DNA from: Lepus europaeus
Taxonomy: Eukaryota; Chordata; Mammalia; Lagomorpha; Leporidae
Reading direction: 5' to 3'
Assembly (NCBI RefSeq): GCF_033115175.1
Contig: NC_084832.1
Location: 14,001,342-14,065,341, forward strand
Length of the DNA: 64,000 nt
In this document: piece after piece, positions 21,799 through 32,473 of the stretch
Layout of the letters: the number at the start of each line of letters is the position of its first letter
How positions within the stretch are numbered: the first letter of the stretch is position 1
Program-made: the position numbers and the translations under genes
The notes under the pieces: generated by a model
The model's input: only the letters and a program-made list of their open reading frames with translations
Told to the model about the DNA's origin: nothing
The model's database searches: none

Positions 21799-21903
21799 AG
21801 CCCAGAAAAATATCAAAATTCAAAGTGTGGTTTCTACTGAATGCTTGTCACTTTTACACATCATAATGCAAAAAAAAATCCAAAGTGGGACCTGCGTGAG
21901 CTG
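21548..21903 (+). mobile_element. MER2/Tigger-type non-autonomous DNA transposon
   Basis: The 5' end reads 'CCCTCAACTTATAACAGGGTTATGTCCC…ACCCAACATAAGTTGAAAT', which corresponds to the Tigger/MER2 pattern of repeated 'CGTAAGTTGAAAAT' motifs. The 3' side retains 'AAAGTGTGGTTTCTACTGAATGCTTGTCACTTTTACACATC'. The centre is replaced by a poly(A) run. It encodes no transposase. Confidence 0.8.
21759..21796 (+). repeat. Poly(A) homopolymer, 38 bp
   Basis: An uninterrupted A tract in the middle of the Tigger-like element. No adjoining SINE or retrocopy explains it. Confidence 0.95.
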
Positions 21904-22426
21904 GGGCCGTCTGCATCTTTGTTTCCAACGTCCCATTTAGCATCACGCCCGTGTGAGCTGCTCGTGTTACTGCATTTACCCGGGTCCATTTCCCTCTGTG
22001 GTGAGCAGGGTTTCATTGGCAGATCCACCACCATTTGTTTGTGCTTCCTCCTGTGGTGGACTTTAGGATGGCTTCCAGTTTTTGGTTACTGTGAATAAAG
22101 CTGCTATGAACATTCCTAACAAAAGGAGGAAACAAATGCAGTTATATTGGACATTTTTCCGGCTCCCCAGCCCTCTCCTCAGCCCACCTCCTCTCCAGCC
22201 ATTGTTCCAGCAATCTAGAATCTGAACGTATCTCATAGATCTGGGACTTCTCCAGTTTCGTGGTATAGCACTCGTGCATAAGAAAATGAAGCTGGTGGCT
22301 TTTTATCTCTTGGTAGACAATTCCAAGGCAAGTTCTAAGTGGCTGCTCAGAAGGCCCCAGCCAGATTAGAATCTTTGTTCATAGTGATGACTAATTCATA
22401 ATACACCTTGTATTGACTCTCCCTTC

Positions 22427-22740
22427 CTTTTAAAAACTATTTATTTATTTGAAATGGAGAGAGAGTGATTGAATGATTGATTGCCCGTTTTCTGTTTCTC
22501 TCTCCAAATGTCCTCCATAGCCAGGGCCGAGCCAGGTCAAGTCCAGGAGCACAGGGGACTCAATCCAGGCTTCCTGTCTGGGTGGTAGGAACCCAACTAC
22601 AGCACCATCTCCTGCTGCCTTCCAGGCTGTGCATCAGCAGGAAGACGGAATCAGAGCAGAGCTGCATCTCAAACCCAGGCACTGTCGTGTGGAAAGCAGG
22701 CATCCAAAGCAGAGTCTTAACTGCTACACCAATGTCCCCC
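22427..22740 (-). mobile_element. CSINE, antisense, highly diverged
   Basis: Order is retained from 'AACTATTTATTTATTTGAAATGG' through 'CAGGCTGTGCATCAGCAGGAAG' to 'TTAACTGCTACACCAATGTCCCC', but many positions are substituted. It is an old copy. Confidence 0.82.
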
Positions 22741-22984
22741 GCCCTGAGTCCCTTCTGCCTGCCACACTGCCCAGTCCCCACCTCTGTTCCCTGGGATCCC
22801 TACCCCCAATAAACTGTCCATATGAAAGCCCTGTCCCAGGCTCTGCTTCTGGCAGGAATCCAGCATAAGAGAGCAAATGATTCAGAAGCACACGGGCAAA
22901 GAGCAGAGGTAAAAAGCTGAAAGCGTTCAAGGACAACACCATGAATTCTTTTCCTCTGACTCTGACATTGGTTGGACTTGTTTC

Positions 22985-23385
22985 ATTGTTAAGTGAACCA
23001 AGTCAGACACAGACAAGCACTACACATTCTAATTTTTATATGGAAGCTAAAAAGTTGATCTCCTAGAAGCACAGAATTGAATAGTGGTAAGCAGAGCCTA
23101 GGGAGGGTGTGTGTGGGGAAGATGGTTAATGGTTTAGGAGAGCAGTTGGGTAGGAGGAGTAACTTGTTCTAAAGCACAGTAGGACAACTATGGTTGACAA
23201 TGAATTGTATATTTCAAAACAGCTAGTCAAGGATTTTGAATATTTGCAGCACAAAGAAATGATAAGAGAGATGCCGGTCACCCTGATCTGATCACTACAC
23301 ATTGTAGAAGTGTATTGATGTCACGCTGTACCCCATAAATATGTACAGTTGCTACGTGTCAGTTAGAAATTTTTAAAAATTTTTA
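22985..23385 (+). mobile_element. L1 3' UTR fragment
   Basis: The end reads 'CACCCTGATCTGATCACTACACATTGTAGAAGTG' then 'TGTCACGCTGTACCCCATAAATATGTACAG', the familiar 3' UTR of middle-aged mammalian L1. Upstream, 'GAAGCTAAAAAGTTGATCTC' and 'GGACAACTATGGTTGACAAT' also fit. Confidence 0.85.
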
Positions 23386-23394
23386 AAGATGTGA

Positions 23395-24088
23395 AAAAGA
23401 AAGGAACTCAGATTGAATTCTCAGGGGCTTGAATGACTAACAGGAGGTGGATGAAGAGAACAGTGTGGGGACCAACTAACAAGTAGCTTAGCTCGCACTG
23501 GGCCTGGGAAGGGGCTTCTCCTGCAGACCCTGTTTCCCTGGAAAGGAGGGAGCCCAGCAGCCTTAGCGGAGAGCAGAGCTTTGGCCGCTATCCCTCTCAC
23601 AGTAGTTCAGAGAAAAATACCAGCTGAAGATTATTTGAACAAGCACGTTTCCTAAACAAGCTGATAGCAACTGTCTGTAGCTCCTCCCGGCCCGGTCTCT
23701 CTGATCCACGGAGGAAATTCTATTTCTCAATTCCCAGTGACGTCACGTCCTGCCGAACAAATCTGGATTTCACAGAGTGAGATGACCACTGTGGACGAAC
23801 AGGATAGTTAACAGGATCAAGAATGCTGTGATAATTAAGGGAATCAGGTGTTGAGACATCCAAAGGATGGCCCCAGTCGATGTGCCCTAGTCTCTTTCTG
23901 TAGAGTCCTTTGTGTTGCCCAAGTTAGGGCCCCGGAAAGACTGCAAATGCTTTGTGAATCAGATCAGGGATGGGTGGTGTGCATGGGAGTAGTTGCAGAG
24001 AAATGAGCAGAGTTGCATTGTCTCCCCGCCGCCCCCACCATGTGAAGGGAATCAGACCTAGATTTGCTTCGGAGAGTTTAGTCTGGTT
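23395..24088. other. Unique non-repetitive block with a consensus CRE
   Basis: No mobile element was recognised across about 690 bp between an L1 and a young CSINE. It contains the full palindromic cAMP-response element TGACGTCA, listed separately. No exon was recognised. Confidence 0.45.
23738..23745. promoter_or_regulatory. Consensus CRE/ATF octamer TGACGTCA
   Basis: An exact 8-bp CRE palindrome within 'CAGTGACGTCACG'. CREB/ATF proteins bind this sequence in mammals. Its function here is unproven, because an 8-mer can occur by chance, although CpG-containing motifs are depleted outside islands. Confidence 0.4.
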
Positions 24089-24102
24089 AAAACATAGCTC
24101 TG

Positions 24103-24450
24103 AGCCGGCGCCGCAGCTGACTAGGCTAATCCTCCGCCTTGCGGCGCCGGCACACCAGGTTCTAGTCCCGGTCGGGGCACCGATCCTGTCCCAGTTGCCC
24201 CTCTTCCAGGCCAGCTCTCTGCTGTGGCCAGGGAGTGCAGTGGAGGATGGCCCAAGTGCTTGGGCCCTGCACCCCATGGAAGACCAGGAGAAGCACCTGG
24301 CTCCTGGCTTCGGATCAGCGCGGTGCGCTGGCCACAGCGCGCTACCGCGGCGGCCATTGGAGGGTGAACCAACGGCAAAAGGAAGACCTTTCTCTCTGTC
24401 TCTCTCTCACTGTCCACTCTGCCTGTCAAAAATTAAAAAAAAAAAAAAAA
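24103..24450 (+). mobile_element. Young-type CSINE, sense, perfect 14-bp TSD
   Basis: The 14-mer AAAACATAGCTCTG flanks both sides (24,089-24,102 and 24,451-24,464). The element has the GC-rich young head 'CCGGCGCCGCAGCTGACTAGG' and 'CACTGTCCACTCTGCCTGTC', then a long A tail. Confidence 0.97.
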
Positions 24451-24464
24451 AAAACATAGCTCTG

Positions 24465-25078
24465 GAGTGCCCCATGTTCAGGGTGACGTGAGGACCTGTG
24501 TGCATCAGGATGAACAATGTCTTGGCTGCTGCTGGCAGCCGGCTTAGCATGCCTCGCTTCTTTTTCACCAATGGAGTAATGCGTTGTAGCTCAGAAGCAG
24601 GACTGGCTAAGCTGTTTGCTAAAGTACGCACCAAGGGGTGAACGTGCCGTTGAGAGGAGACGTGACATCCTGTCTTCCTGGTTTGGGGCATTTATCCCTA
24701 AAGCCTAAGGGTGTTGACTGGTGATGTGGCCGTGACACTTATGCCTGGCAGTTTCGACTGACACCTGGGAGTTGCCTACCTCTGGGCTCTCTGAGCACAA
24801 GACTGTTAACTAGACTTTTCAGGTTTGGCTGAGCCCCCATTTTATCAGGATTCCTTCATCACAAGTTAAGCTGCAAAGTGGGTGGTCCTGAGTGCATGTG
24901 GCCCCTCCCCAGCCACTCTTGTCTGATGATCTGCCTGGCGTCTTCATGGAGGAGGCTGTCAGCTCAGCAGGTGGAGGCTGAAGTGCGTTCCTGTTGATGC
25001 TGTAAATGGAGTTTAACAAACGTCCCTAACCTTCCCAGAGAACAGCAGGTAATAGGCGTTAGGCTCCTGTATTTGTCT
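24465..25078. other. Unique intergenic sequence, no gene recognised
   Basis: No repeat or exon recognised. Confidence 0.4.
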
Positions 25079-25082
25079 TTTT

Positions 25083-25118
25083 TCTAAAGATTTATTTATT
25101 TATTTGAAAGTCAGAGTT

Positions 25119-25158
<40 letters not shown>

Positions 25159-25416
25159 GTCTTCCATCTGCTGGTTCACTCCCTAATTGGCTACAACGGC
25201 TGGAGCTGCACCAATCCGAAGCCAGGAGCCAGGAACTTCCTCTGGGTCTCCCATGCAGGTGCAGGGGCCCAAGGACTTGGGCCATCTTCTACTGTTTTCC
25301 CGGGCCATAGCAGAGAGCTGGATTGGAAGAGGAGCAACCGGGTCTCAAACCGGCGCCCATATGGGATGCTGGCACTTTAGGCCAGGGCGTTAACCCGCTG
25401 TGCCACAGTACTGGCT
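25083..25416 (-). mobile_element. CSINE, antisense, with (CA)n(GA)n
   Basis: A full-length copy. A compound CA/GA microsatellite (25,121-25,159) occupies the tail region. The flanks share 'GTATTTGT'. Confidence 0.95.
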
Positions 25417-25424
25417 CTTCGTGT

Positions 25425-26315
25425 ATTTGTTAACAGAGCTGCTAGGGGCCAACCGGATTTACTGCCTCCAGAATCTTAGCACCACTGGTGTCCCTGCTGA
25501 GCGGCGTGGGCACTGTGCACAGCCGCATGGCCAGTGAAGGAGCTGGACATGCCTCTGTGCTCCTGGGCAGAGATTCGGGGTGAGAGTTAAGCCTGGACAG
25601 AGAGCAGGGCCGGGGGGACTGGCTGTGTCCTGCTTTGCACGTGAGCTGGTGCCACAATGAAGGCCCCAAATCGCCAGTCAAGGGAGCGCTGGATCCGTTC
25701 CCCGGGGATGGCCAGAAGCTAAATACTGGAGCTGGTTCTGGTCCAACCACTGAAGCTCCACCTCCCAGAAGTGCTCATCCTTGAAGTCCCAATCAGAATC
25801 CCAGCAGGCTTCTTCATGGAGCTTGAAAAGCCGTTTCTGCCACTCAGAGAGACATGCAAAGGAGTAGCCAGGGCAACTCTGAAAAGCAATGAAGTTGGAA
25901 GGCGACACTGTAGGGTAGGAGGCAGACATTATTAGCCTGGGAGCCTGAGAGGGGCTGGAGAATGAGTCCCGTTACCTTGCTAGGTTGGCCCCAGCGTCCC
26001 CTGGAGGCATCTTAGGGGAATTTTGCCAGCTCTGCACCGGGGGCTGTTAGGTCTAATAACTCTGTGCTAATAAGGCCCCAGGAGAATTTCATGAATTCCA
26101 CCACAAAGCCCTCCACCCAGCAATATCCCAGAAGATGGAGGGAGGAGGAGGAACAGTGGGCCCACATCCACTAAAACTGCACACTGGGCTCCAGGTTCTT
26201 TGCCCAGCTGGCCTGCCAGGTGTGGTCTCCTTCTTAAACTTTGCTCGCTTGCTCACTGCCCGTCTCTGACTCACGTCTGCAGTACTTTTCTTACGGGAAG
26301 ACAAGGACCTCTGAT
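25425..26315. other. Mostly unique block; short W-rich open frame on the minus strand
   Basis: No mobile element was recognised. On the minus strand a methionine-initiated frame of 83 codons spans 25,929 to 25,678. It is rich in Trp (five), Glu, Asp and His, including the stretch 'EEACWDSDWDFKDEHFWEVE'. I do not recognise the protein and see no flanking splice sites or TSD that settle whether it is an exon, a retrocopy remnant or chance. Confidence 0.35.
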
Positions 26316-26715
26316 TGAGCCATCTCCGGTGACGATTCTACTGGGTTTCAAGACTTATACAATATTGCAGCCATCAAGACACTGTGGTGTTGGTATAAAG
26401 ATAGGCAAATAGATCGATGAAACAGAATACAGTATCTAGAAATAGGCCACATCTACATGAACAACTGATTTTCAACAAAGATGCAATTATAATTCAGAGG
26501 AGAAGGGAAGTGGCTTTCAATAAATGGTTTGGAAAAGCTTGGATATCCATACAGAAATCAAGTGAATGTGGATGTATACCTTGAGCTATATATAAAATTT
26601 AACTCAAAATGGGTTGTAGATCTATTTAAAACTTAAAACATCTTCATAAACTTGGAATCATAGCAAAGAATTCTTAGCTATGACATTAAAGAATGATACA
26701 TAAAAGAAAAACATT

Positions 26716-27030
26716 AGAGGCTGTGGGTTAAAGCGCCGGCCTGAAGCTCTGGCATCCCATATGAGCACTGGTTCAAGACCTGGCTGCTCCACTTCCGATC
26801 CAGCTCTCTGCTATGGCCTGGGGAAGCAGTGGGTGATGGCCCAAATCCTTGGGCACCTGTACCCACATGGGAGACCCAGAAGAAGCTCCTGGCTCCTGGC
26901 AAAGATTGGTGCAGCTCTGGCCATTGCGGCCATCTGGAGAGTGAACTAGTGGATGGAAGCCCTCTCTCTGTGTCTCTACCTCTCTCTATAACGCTTTCAA
27001 ATAAATAAAATAAATCCTTTTTAAAAAAAA
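26716..27030 (+). mobile_element. CSINE, sense, nested in L1, short head
   Basis: It starts at 'GAGGCTGTGGGTTAAAGCGCCGGCC', so the first ~12 bases of the head are missing. The tail is 'TTTCAAATAAATAAAATAAATCC'. Confidence 0.92.
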
Positions 27031-27397
27031 TTGTAGGCTGGATTTCACCAAAATTAGACTTCTGTTCTTTGAAAGACACTATTAAGAGAATGACAATAGC
27101 AGGCATACACTGGGAGAAAATATTTATAAAGAATATATCTGATAAAGGATTTGTATCTAGAAGACAGAAAATACTCTCAAAACAGTATAAGAAAATAAAA
27201 TATTCAATCCAAAGATGGAGAAAAGATTTGAATAAACATCTCACTAAGGAAGATAGATGAATGGCAAGTAAGCACATGAAAATAAGCTCAGTATTTTCAA
27301 TCATCAAGAAAATGTAAATATCACAAAGATATACTACTACAGAACTATTGGAATCCTGAAAGTAAAATGTTGGGAAAAATCCGATACCATATCACAG

Positions 27398-27650
27398 AGA
27401 CAGTTCAAGTTCCACTTCTGATTCCAGCTTCATGAGAATGCATACCTGGGAGGCAGCAGGTGATGGCTCAAGCGCTTGGGTCCCTGTCATGCTTACGGAG
27501 AAACCTGGATTGAAATCCACACTCCTGGCTTCAGCCCGGCCTGGCCTCAGCTGTTTGGGCATTTGGGGAGTAAGTCAGAAGGTTGAAAACCAATCAATCC
27601 ATCAATTTCTCTCTTTCTCTCTCTCTCCCCCTTTCAAATAAAGTTTTAAA
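27398..27650 (+). mobile_element. CSINE, sense, 5'-truncated, nested in L1
   Basis: It begins mid-body at 'ACAGTTCAAGTTCCACTTCTGATTCC' and ends 'CCCCTTTCAAATAAAGTTTTAAA'. The tRNA-like head is absent. Confidence 0.85.
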
Positions 27651-28264
27651 AAATTTTTACATTTTAAAAACTTACAACCATTTCGGAAAATACCTTTCAG
27701 TTTCTGAGCACAAATGTAACATCCAATCCAATTATTCTACTCTTAGATATTTACCTAAAAGAAATGAAAGCAAGTGTCCATATACAAACTGGTATATGAA
27801 TGTTTGTAGCATCTTTTTAAAAATGTATGTTTCTGAGAGGAGAGAGAGGAAAGGGCTCCCGTTTGCAGCTGCATTCCCCCAAATGCCACACTGCTGAGAC
27901 AGTTTGCCAGTGATAGCAAGTCGCGGTCTCCCTCTCTGCACTCAGAGCCTCGCTGAATTGCAGCGTGCTGAGAAGTCAAGGCCATGTACCCTCTCCCAGG
28001 TGCAAGAGTCTGTGTTAGTTAGGATCTGAAGGAACCAATGTGAATAATCTACAGTGACAGAATCAGCTCAGTGTCTGCCCTGGAGCAGGGATTACAGGGG
28101 ACCGAGGAGACGGCTGGGAGCGGCAGGTGCATTCATTGTCCTGATCCTGGTGGTGGTTTCACAGGTGTAAGATTGTGTTACACACTGCGTGTGTGTGTGC
28201 CAGCGGTGAAACAAAAAAGGGGCTGAAATAAACGTGTAAAATGTAAAATACCTACAGTCACTGA

Positions 28265-28918
28265 ACATTGAGTTAGGGAGTCCTGAACCCACGACTCCAG
28301 GGGAAATGCACAAGTAGGTTCTAGGGAGCTTCTGGGCACAGCATTTCTGTCAATGGATGCCTACATGACCTTGTTTGTTACGCATTTGTTTAAAGGCATG
28401 CTGCTTAACACCTGCGGTTGACTCATTCCTACTGAACTTGCAGCGAGCAGCACCGGAACTCAACCATGAATGAAGCTGATCTCACATGTGGATTTTCTCC
28501 AGAGGCACTTGTAGCCTTCCTGTGGTAAGGAGCACTAGACAGCACCCTGCACTGTGTTGGGGACCAGCAACATCGCCAAGGAAATGCACAAAATGGTACT
28601 GAATAGAGCGAGAAAAGGGCTCCGTTGTGAGATGAATCTGGGACAGGAAGACGGAGTGTTGTCTTGCCCAGTCTGAGCTTGGAACTCCACAGTGGGTGAC
28701 TCAACTTTTCTGCAGCTCTGGGCGTGTCCAAGAATCACTGTGACAGAGTGCAAGTGTTAACACTGGAGTTACAGATAAACGAGGGTGAGTTGGAGGTTGT
28801 GCAAATGTGGAAACTCAGACTGTGTATGAAATGTGCTTTGTACAGCACCAGCATCAGAGTGCGTGTGCTTTGGCTTTCACTCCTTCTTCAAGCCTGACTC
28901 ATGTGATAGCAAAGGATC
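28265..28918. other. Unique intergenic sequence, no gene recognised
   Basis: No repeat or exon recognised. Confidence 0.4.
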
Positions 28919-28922
28919 AAGA

Positions 28923-28949
28923 AAAGGTTTATTTTATTTGAAACATAGA

Positions 28950-28982
<33 letters not shown>

Positions 28983-29243
28983 TGTGTGTGTGTTTCACCT
29001 CCTGTTTCACTCCCCAGATGGCTCCAACAATCTGGCAGCTCAGGCCAAAGCCAGGAGCCTAGAACTCCATGCAGTCTCCCACATGGGTAGCAGGAGCCCA
29101 GGTACTTGGGCCATCTTCCACTGCTTTCCCATGCACATTAGAAGGGAACTGGAAGTAGAGCAGCCAGGACTTGAACCAGTGCTCATATGGGATGCTGGCG
29201 TGGCAGGCAGCAGTTTAACTCATGTGCCACAATGCTGGCCCTG
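28923..29243 (-). mobile_element. CSINE, antisense, with (GA)n(GT)n
   Basis: The tail contains a compound microsatellite (28,956-28,992). The body continues to the head 'CATGTGCCACAATGCTGGCCC'. Confidence 0.92.
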
Positions 29244-29247
29244 CAAA

Positions 29248-29715
29248 GGGATGCTTTAAAATGGCACTTAGCCACCAGGACAAAGGAAACATAAAGGACA
29301 TAACAGACATAAGCCAAGTAGTTGGCAGGCAGATCTCGGAGAGGCAACTGACTTAGCAGAAGTGAGAGGCTGTGGTTTTGGTTGGCAGTGGGGATGCAAA
29401 TGGCTCGAACATCCACCGCTCAACCCAGAGAGTACTCACATTGACGTTACATTGACGTTAAGAGGTCAATGTATGAACTTGAGGGGAACAAGAACATTGA
29501 GTCTCTAATAGATACCTACAAGGAAATTAGCCCAATAAATAAATACATGAGGGATGATGGGGGCCAGGTTTCTTGCTGAGAAGGGGATTACAAAGACGGG
29601 AAAACCTAGAAGGGGCCCCGTGCTGTTGGTTTAGAATTGATGATACTGTTGGGGATTCAGGTTTCAGTATATGCTGTTAGAGACACAGAGAAATAAGTTC
29701 AGATGGGTGATTGTA
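29248..29715. other. Unique intergenic sequence, no gene recognised
   Basis: A short 'TTGACGTTA' motif occurs twice in a row near 29,441-29,461. Nothing else stands out. Confidence 0.4.
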
Positions 29716-29717
29716 AA

Positions 29718-29933
29718 TACACCAAACACACATGCGCACTCATACACACACACACACTCACATGCACACACACCAAACACACATGCGCACTCATACACAC
29801 ACATGCACACATACACACACTCACATGCACACACACCAAACATACACACACATTCACACACATACACTCACATGCACACACACCAAACATACACACACAT
29901 ACACTCACATGCACACACTCGCACACACACCAG
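29718..29933. repeat. CA-rich minisatellite
   Basis: About 215 bp are built from CACA runs punctuated by CATGCGCACTCATACA, CTCACATGCACACACACC and AAACATACACA. The 'CACATGCACACACACCAAACA' unit recurs at least three times at irregular 40-80 bp spacing. The plus strand is nearly free of G. Confidence 0.93.
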
Positions 29934-30218
29934 TCTTGCTGAGAGATTCTTGACTCAGCAACACTCAATAACACTGAGCACACCTAGGGTACACCTTCTT
30001 GTATCTGAATTCTCTCCTCTGCTATAGGAACCAGAGCTCTCTAGACAAATGTCTGGCTCCAGAGCTGGGGCAGAGGAAATACTAGATGAACCAGACCATC
30101 TTGTGGTACCAGAAAACTACAAAGTATGCAAAGAACGGGGGTTCAGAAGAACATAGGGATCAGCTTGAACGGATGTCCACTGCTAAACCCGAGTTCACAC
30201 TAAGACCAAAATAAATAA

Positions 30219-30544
30219 TAATTTTTTAGATGGATTTATTTGGAAGGCAAAGAGAAAGTGAGAGACAGAGAAGGGGAGAGAAATCTTCTATCTGCTAGCT
30301 CACTCTCCAAATGGTTACAAATAGCCAGGGCTGGGCCAGGTTGAAGCCAGAAACCAAGAGCTTCTTCTGGGTCTCCCCTGTGGGTGGCAGGGATTCAAGC
30401 ACTTGGGCCATCTGCTGCTGCTTTCCTAGGCTCATCGGCAGGGAGCTGGATTGGAAGTGGAGCAGCTGGGACTTGAACCGGTGCCCATATGGGATGCCAG
30501 CATCACAGGCAGCAGCTTAACCCACTGCACCACAATGCCGGCAC
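30219..30544 (-). mobile_element. CSINE, antisense
   Basis: A full-length copy from 'TTTTTTAGATGGATTTATTTGGAAGGC' to the head 'CTGCACCACAATGCCGGCACC'. Confidence 0.94.
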
Positions 30545-30639
30545 CTATATGATGATAATAAGGGTTATTCCTATTGGGTAAAATAGCAATCTATCCTGAA
30601 GATATAAATGAATAAATAGAAAGTGTGATAAGTAGTGAT

Positions 30640-31240
30640 ATATTTACACAATCTTAAAGTCTTAAAGTCCACACAAAATGTTTATTAATTGCAAAGAATC
30701 AAGAGACCAAGTTGAACACTTCTCTCTCAAAGGTCATAGGTCATGTAATACAGCGTCTCTCATTTGAGATTCCCTCATTACTAGGTTCAGGTGACACATC
30801 TTTGGAAGGAATACTGTAGACTACCAGACAGTCTAAGGATTTCTTCCAGATTTTTGGAACCAAAGAACCACAGCAAGTCTATGATACAATGTTGGACAAG
30901 ATGCTTTTGTTATAAAGGACACTGATGGGATGACTGGCCAGGCCTGAAGAGAATCTGAGGATTACAGAGTAAAATATTTTTATATTATAATATAACATAT
31001 TATTTATATTTATATTATGTAATATATAGTTTATATTTATATTATAACATAATATAACTCTGTAAAATATTAATGCTAATGGTCTGAATGTCCTTGCTTG
31101 TAGAAAATTTTTGTTAAAATAATTTTGGGATAACAGGACACTGGCAGCAACTTGCTCTCAAGCAGTTCTGGAAAGATGCTCTTTGTACTGTTCTTGTGAT
31201 TTTTCTGTGCTTGAGATTGTTTCAGAGCTCAAAGGAAAGG
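30640..31240 (+). mobile_element. Ancient L1 3' end fragment
   Basis: 'GGCCAGGCCTGAAGAGAATCTGAGG', 'CTGGAAAGATGCTCTTTGTACTGTTCTTGTGATTTTTCTGTGCTTGAG' and 'TTTCAGAGCTCAAAGG' follow the order of old L1 3' UTRs. An AT-rich simple repeat (30,975-31,062) interrupts it. Confidence 0.55.
30975..31062. repeat. AT-rich, self-complementary simple repeat
   Basis: 'TATATTATAATATAACATATTA' and similar units contain only A/T with rare C/G. Interleaved inverted repeats could extrude as a cruciform. Confidence 0.88.
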
Positions 31241-31244
31241 ACAA

Positions 31245-31892
31245 AATGAACACAGAGTGAGCCAAAAATAACTCTCGGGGGAAAATACGCTAACAGAACT
31301 CAAAAGCTCATGGAACCAGCTTAGAAGACAAAGTTCAGGAAACCTCCCCAGAAAGCAGAACAAAAAGTGGGGAGACTCAGAGTCAGGCTCACAACAGGAA
31401 GTGTCGAATCCAGATCTCAGAAGTTCCAGGGGGAGAGAAGAGGAGCAAACGGAGAGAAATTATCAGAGATATAATCAAAGACAACTCCTGGGCCTCAACG
31501 GCCCAGCATCACATGGGAAACCAGATCTACACTGAGGCCTGTGATCATGGATTCTCAGAGAACTGAGGACGGAGGGAACATTCTAAAAGGTTCCAGAAGG
31601 AAACACACACACACACACACACACACGGCAGGACAACACAGAGAGCCTGAACTCAGAACAGCATTGGATTTCTAGCCTCTGCAGGGGAAGCTAAAAGACT
31701 TTGAAGGACTGCTTTTAAAATTCTGGGGAAAACTGTGTTTTATTTTCAGTTTCTGTAACTGCTCAAATCACCAACAGAGAGGAGAGGACAGAATCAGGAC
31801 GTCTTCCGACACACAAAGTCTTGAAACATTCTCGGGAAACCACCAAAGGAGTTGCTGTACCAAACAGAGAGAGTGAGCCAAGAAACAAATGT
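31245..31892 (+). mobile_element. HAL1/old L1-like fragment
   Basis: 'GGAGAGAAATTATCAGAGATATAATCAAAGACAA', 'GGTTCCAGAAGGAAACAC', 'AGAACAGCATTGGATTTCTAG…GCTAAAAGACTTTG', 'TTTTAAAATTCTGGGGAAAACTG' and 'CACACAAAGTCTTGAAACATTC' match the order of a common HAL1/L1-type internal block. A (CA)11 lies at 31,604-31,626. It is non-coding. Confidence 0.6.
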
Positions 31893-32176
31893 GTGGGGCC
31901 CAGGGTCTGGCACTGTAGTGCAGTGGTTAAGCCATCTTCTGTAATACCAGCATCCAGTATGAGTACCAGTATAAGTCCCAGGTGCTGATGTGCCTGGGAA
32001 AGCAGTGGAGGGCGGCCCTGCCATCCATGGGGAGACTCAGGTGGAGTTCCAGGTTCCTGGCTTCAGCCTGGCCCAGTCCTGGCCATTGCAGCTATTTGGA
32101 GAGTGAACCAGTGGATGGAAAATCTCTCTCTCTGAAACTTTGCCTTTCACATAAATAAATAAATAAGTCTTAAAAG
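31893..32176 (+). mobile_element. CSINE, sense, older subtype
   Basis: The head reads 'GTCTGGCACTGTAGTGCAGTGGTTAAGCC' and the tail 'CATAAATAAATAAATAAGTC'. Flanks 'AAATGTGTGGGG' and 'AAGATGTGGGGG' suggest a TSD. Confidence 0.9.
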
Positions 32177-32314
32177 ATGTGGGGGATTCAGAAGACAGTA
32201 TCAATACGATTACAATAAGGATTTGTAAACACGTTCACAATCGTACTCATAATCATATTAATGTAAATATTAATTAATTAATATTAATCATATTAATGTA
32301 AATATTCACTAGCA

Positions 32315-32410
32315 ACTGTTTGTTAAGCACCTACTCTGTTCCAGATACTGGACAGATAGTGAATAATAAGTCCTATTTCCCCAAATAGCTCATATCCTAG
32401 TGCACAGAAA
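32315..32410. mobile_element. Ancient mammalian interspersed repeat remnant
   Basis: 'TTGTTAAGCACCTACTCTGTTCCAGATACTGG…' and 'CAAATAGCTCATATCCTAGTG' match the widespread mammalian phrase 'TTATTGAGCACCTACTATGTGCCAGGCACTG…GGAGCTTACATTCTAGTG'. I do not assign the family. Confidence 0.5.
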
Positions 32411-32473
32411 TTTAATGAGACAATAAAAATATACTTGTATATGTATATTATGTGTGATGGTAATAAGTTCTTT

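Larger units (their letters stand above)
21290..22115 (-). mobile_element. Ancient L1 3' region, antisense, split by a Tigger element
   Basis: The left piece contains 'AGTCCACTGAGGTACATCTATCAACTCATGCAACC' and 'TTTATATAAATAGAATCTTACTGTA'. The right piece (from about 21,905) ends with 'GGCTTCCAGTTTTTGGTTACTGTGAATAAAGCTGCTATGAACATTCC', a hallmark of antisense L1. The MER2/Tigger-like element interrupts it, so the L1 is older. Confidence 0.7.
26320..28260 (+). mobile_element. Old L1 (ORF2 to 3' UTR) split by two CSINEs
   Basis: ORF2-like phrases follow L1 order: 'AGAAATAGGCCACATCTACATGAACAACTG', 'TTCAATAAATGGTTTGGAAAAGCTTGG', 'GGAGAAAATATTTATAAAG…TGATAAAGGATTTGTATC', and 'TTATTCTACTCTTAGATATTTACCTAAAAG'. 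Near 28,040 comes the 3' UTR phrase 'CTACAGTGACAGAATCAGCTCAGTG'. CSINEs at 26,716 and 27,398 interrupt it. About 200 bp (27,830-28,015) does not match L1 by eye. It is non-coding. Confidence 0.8.

Noticed and set aside
26714-27307. 197-codon minus-strand frame
   Set aside because: It runs antisense through an L1 fragment and a nested CSINE; composition is that of the repeats.
29718-29933. CRISPR-like array
   Set aside because: Repeats are low-complexity CA units with irregular spacing and no unique spacers; the host is a mammal.
32254-32310. Duplicated AATCATATTAATGTAAATATT
   Set aside because: A short AT-rich direct repeat that replication slippage can explain; no further structure.
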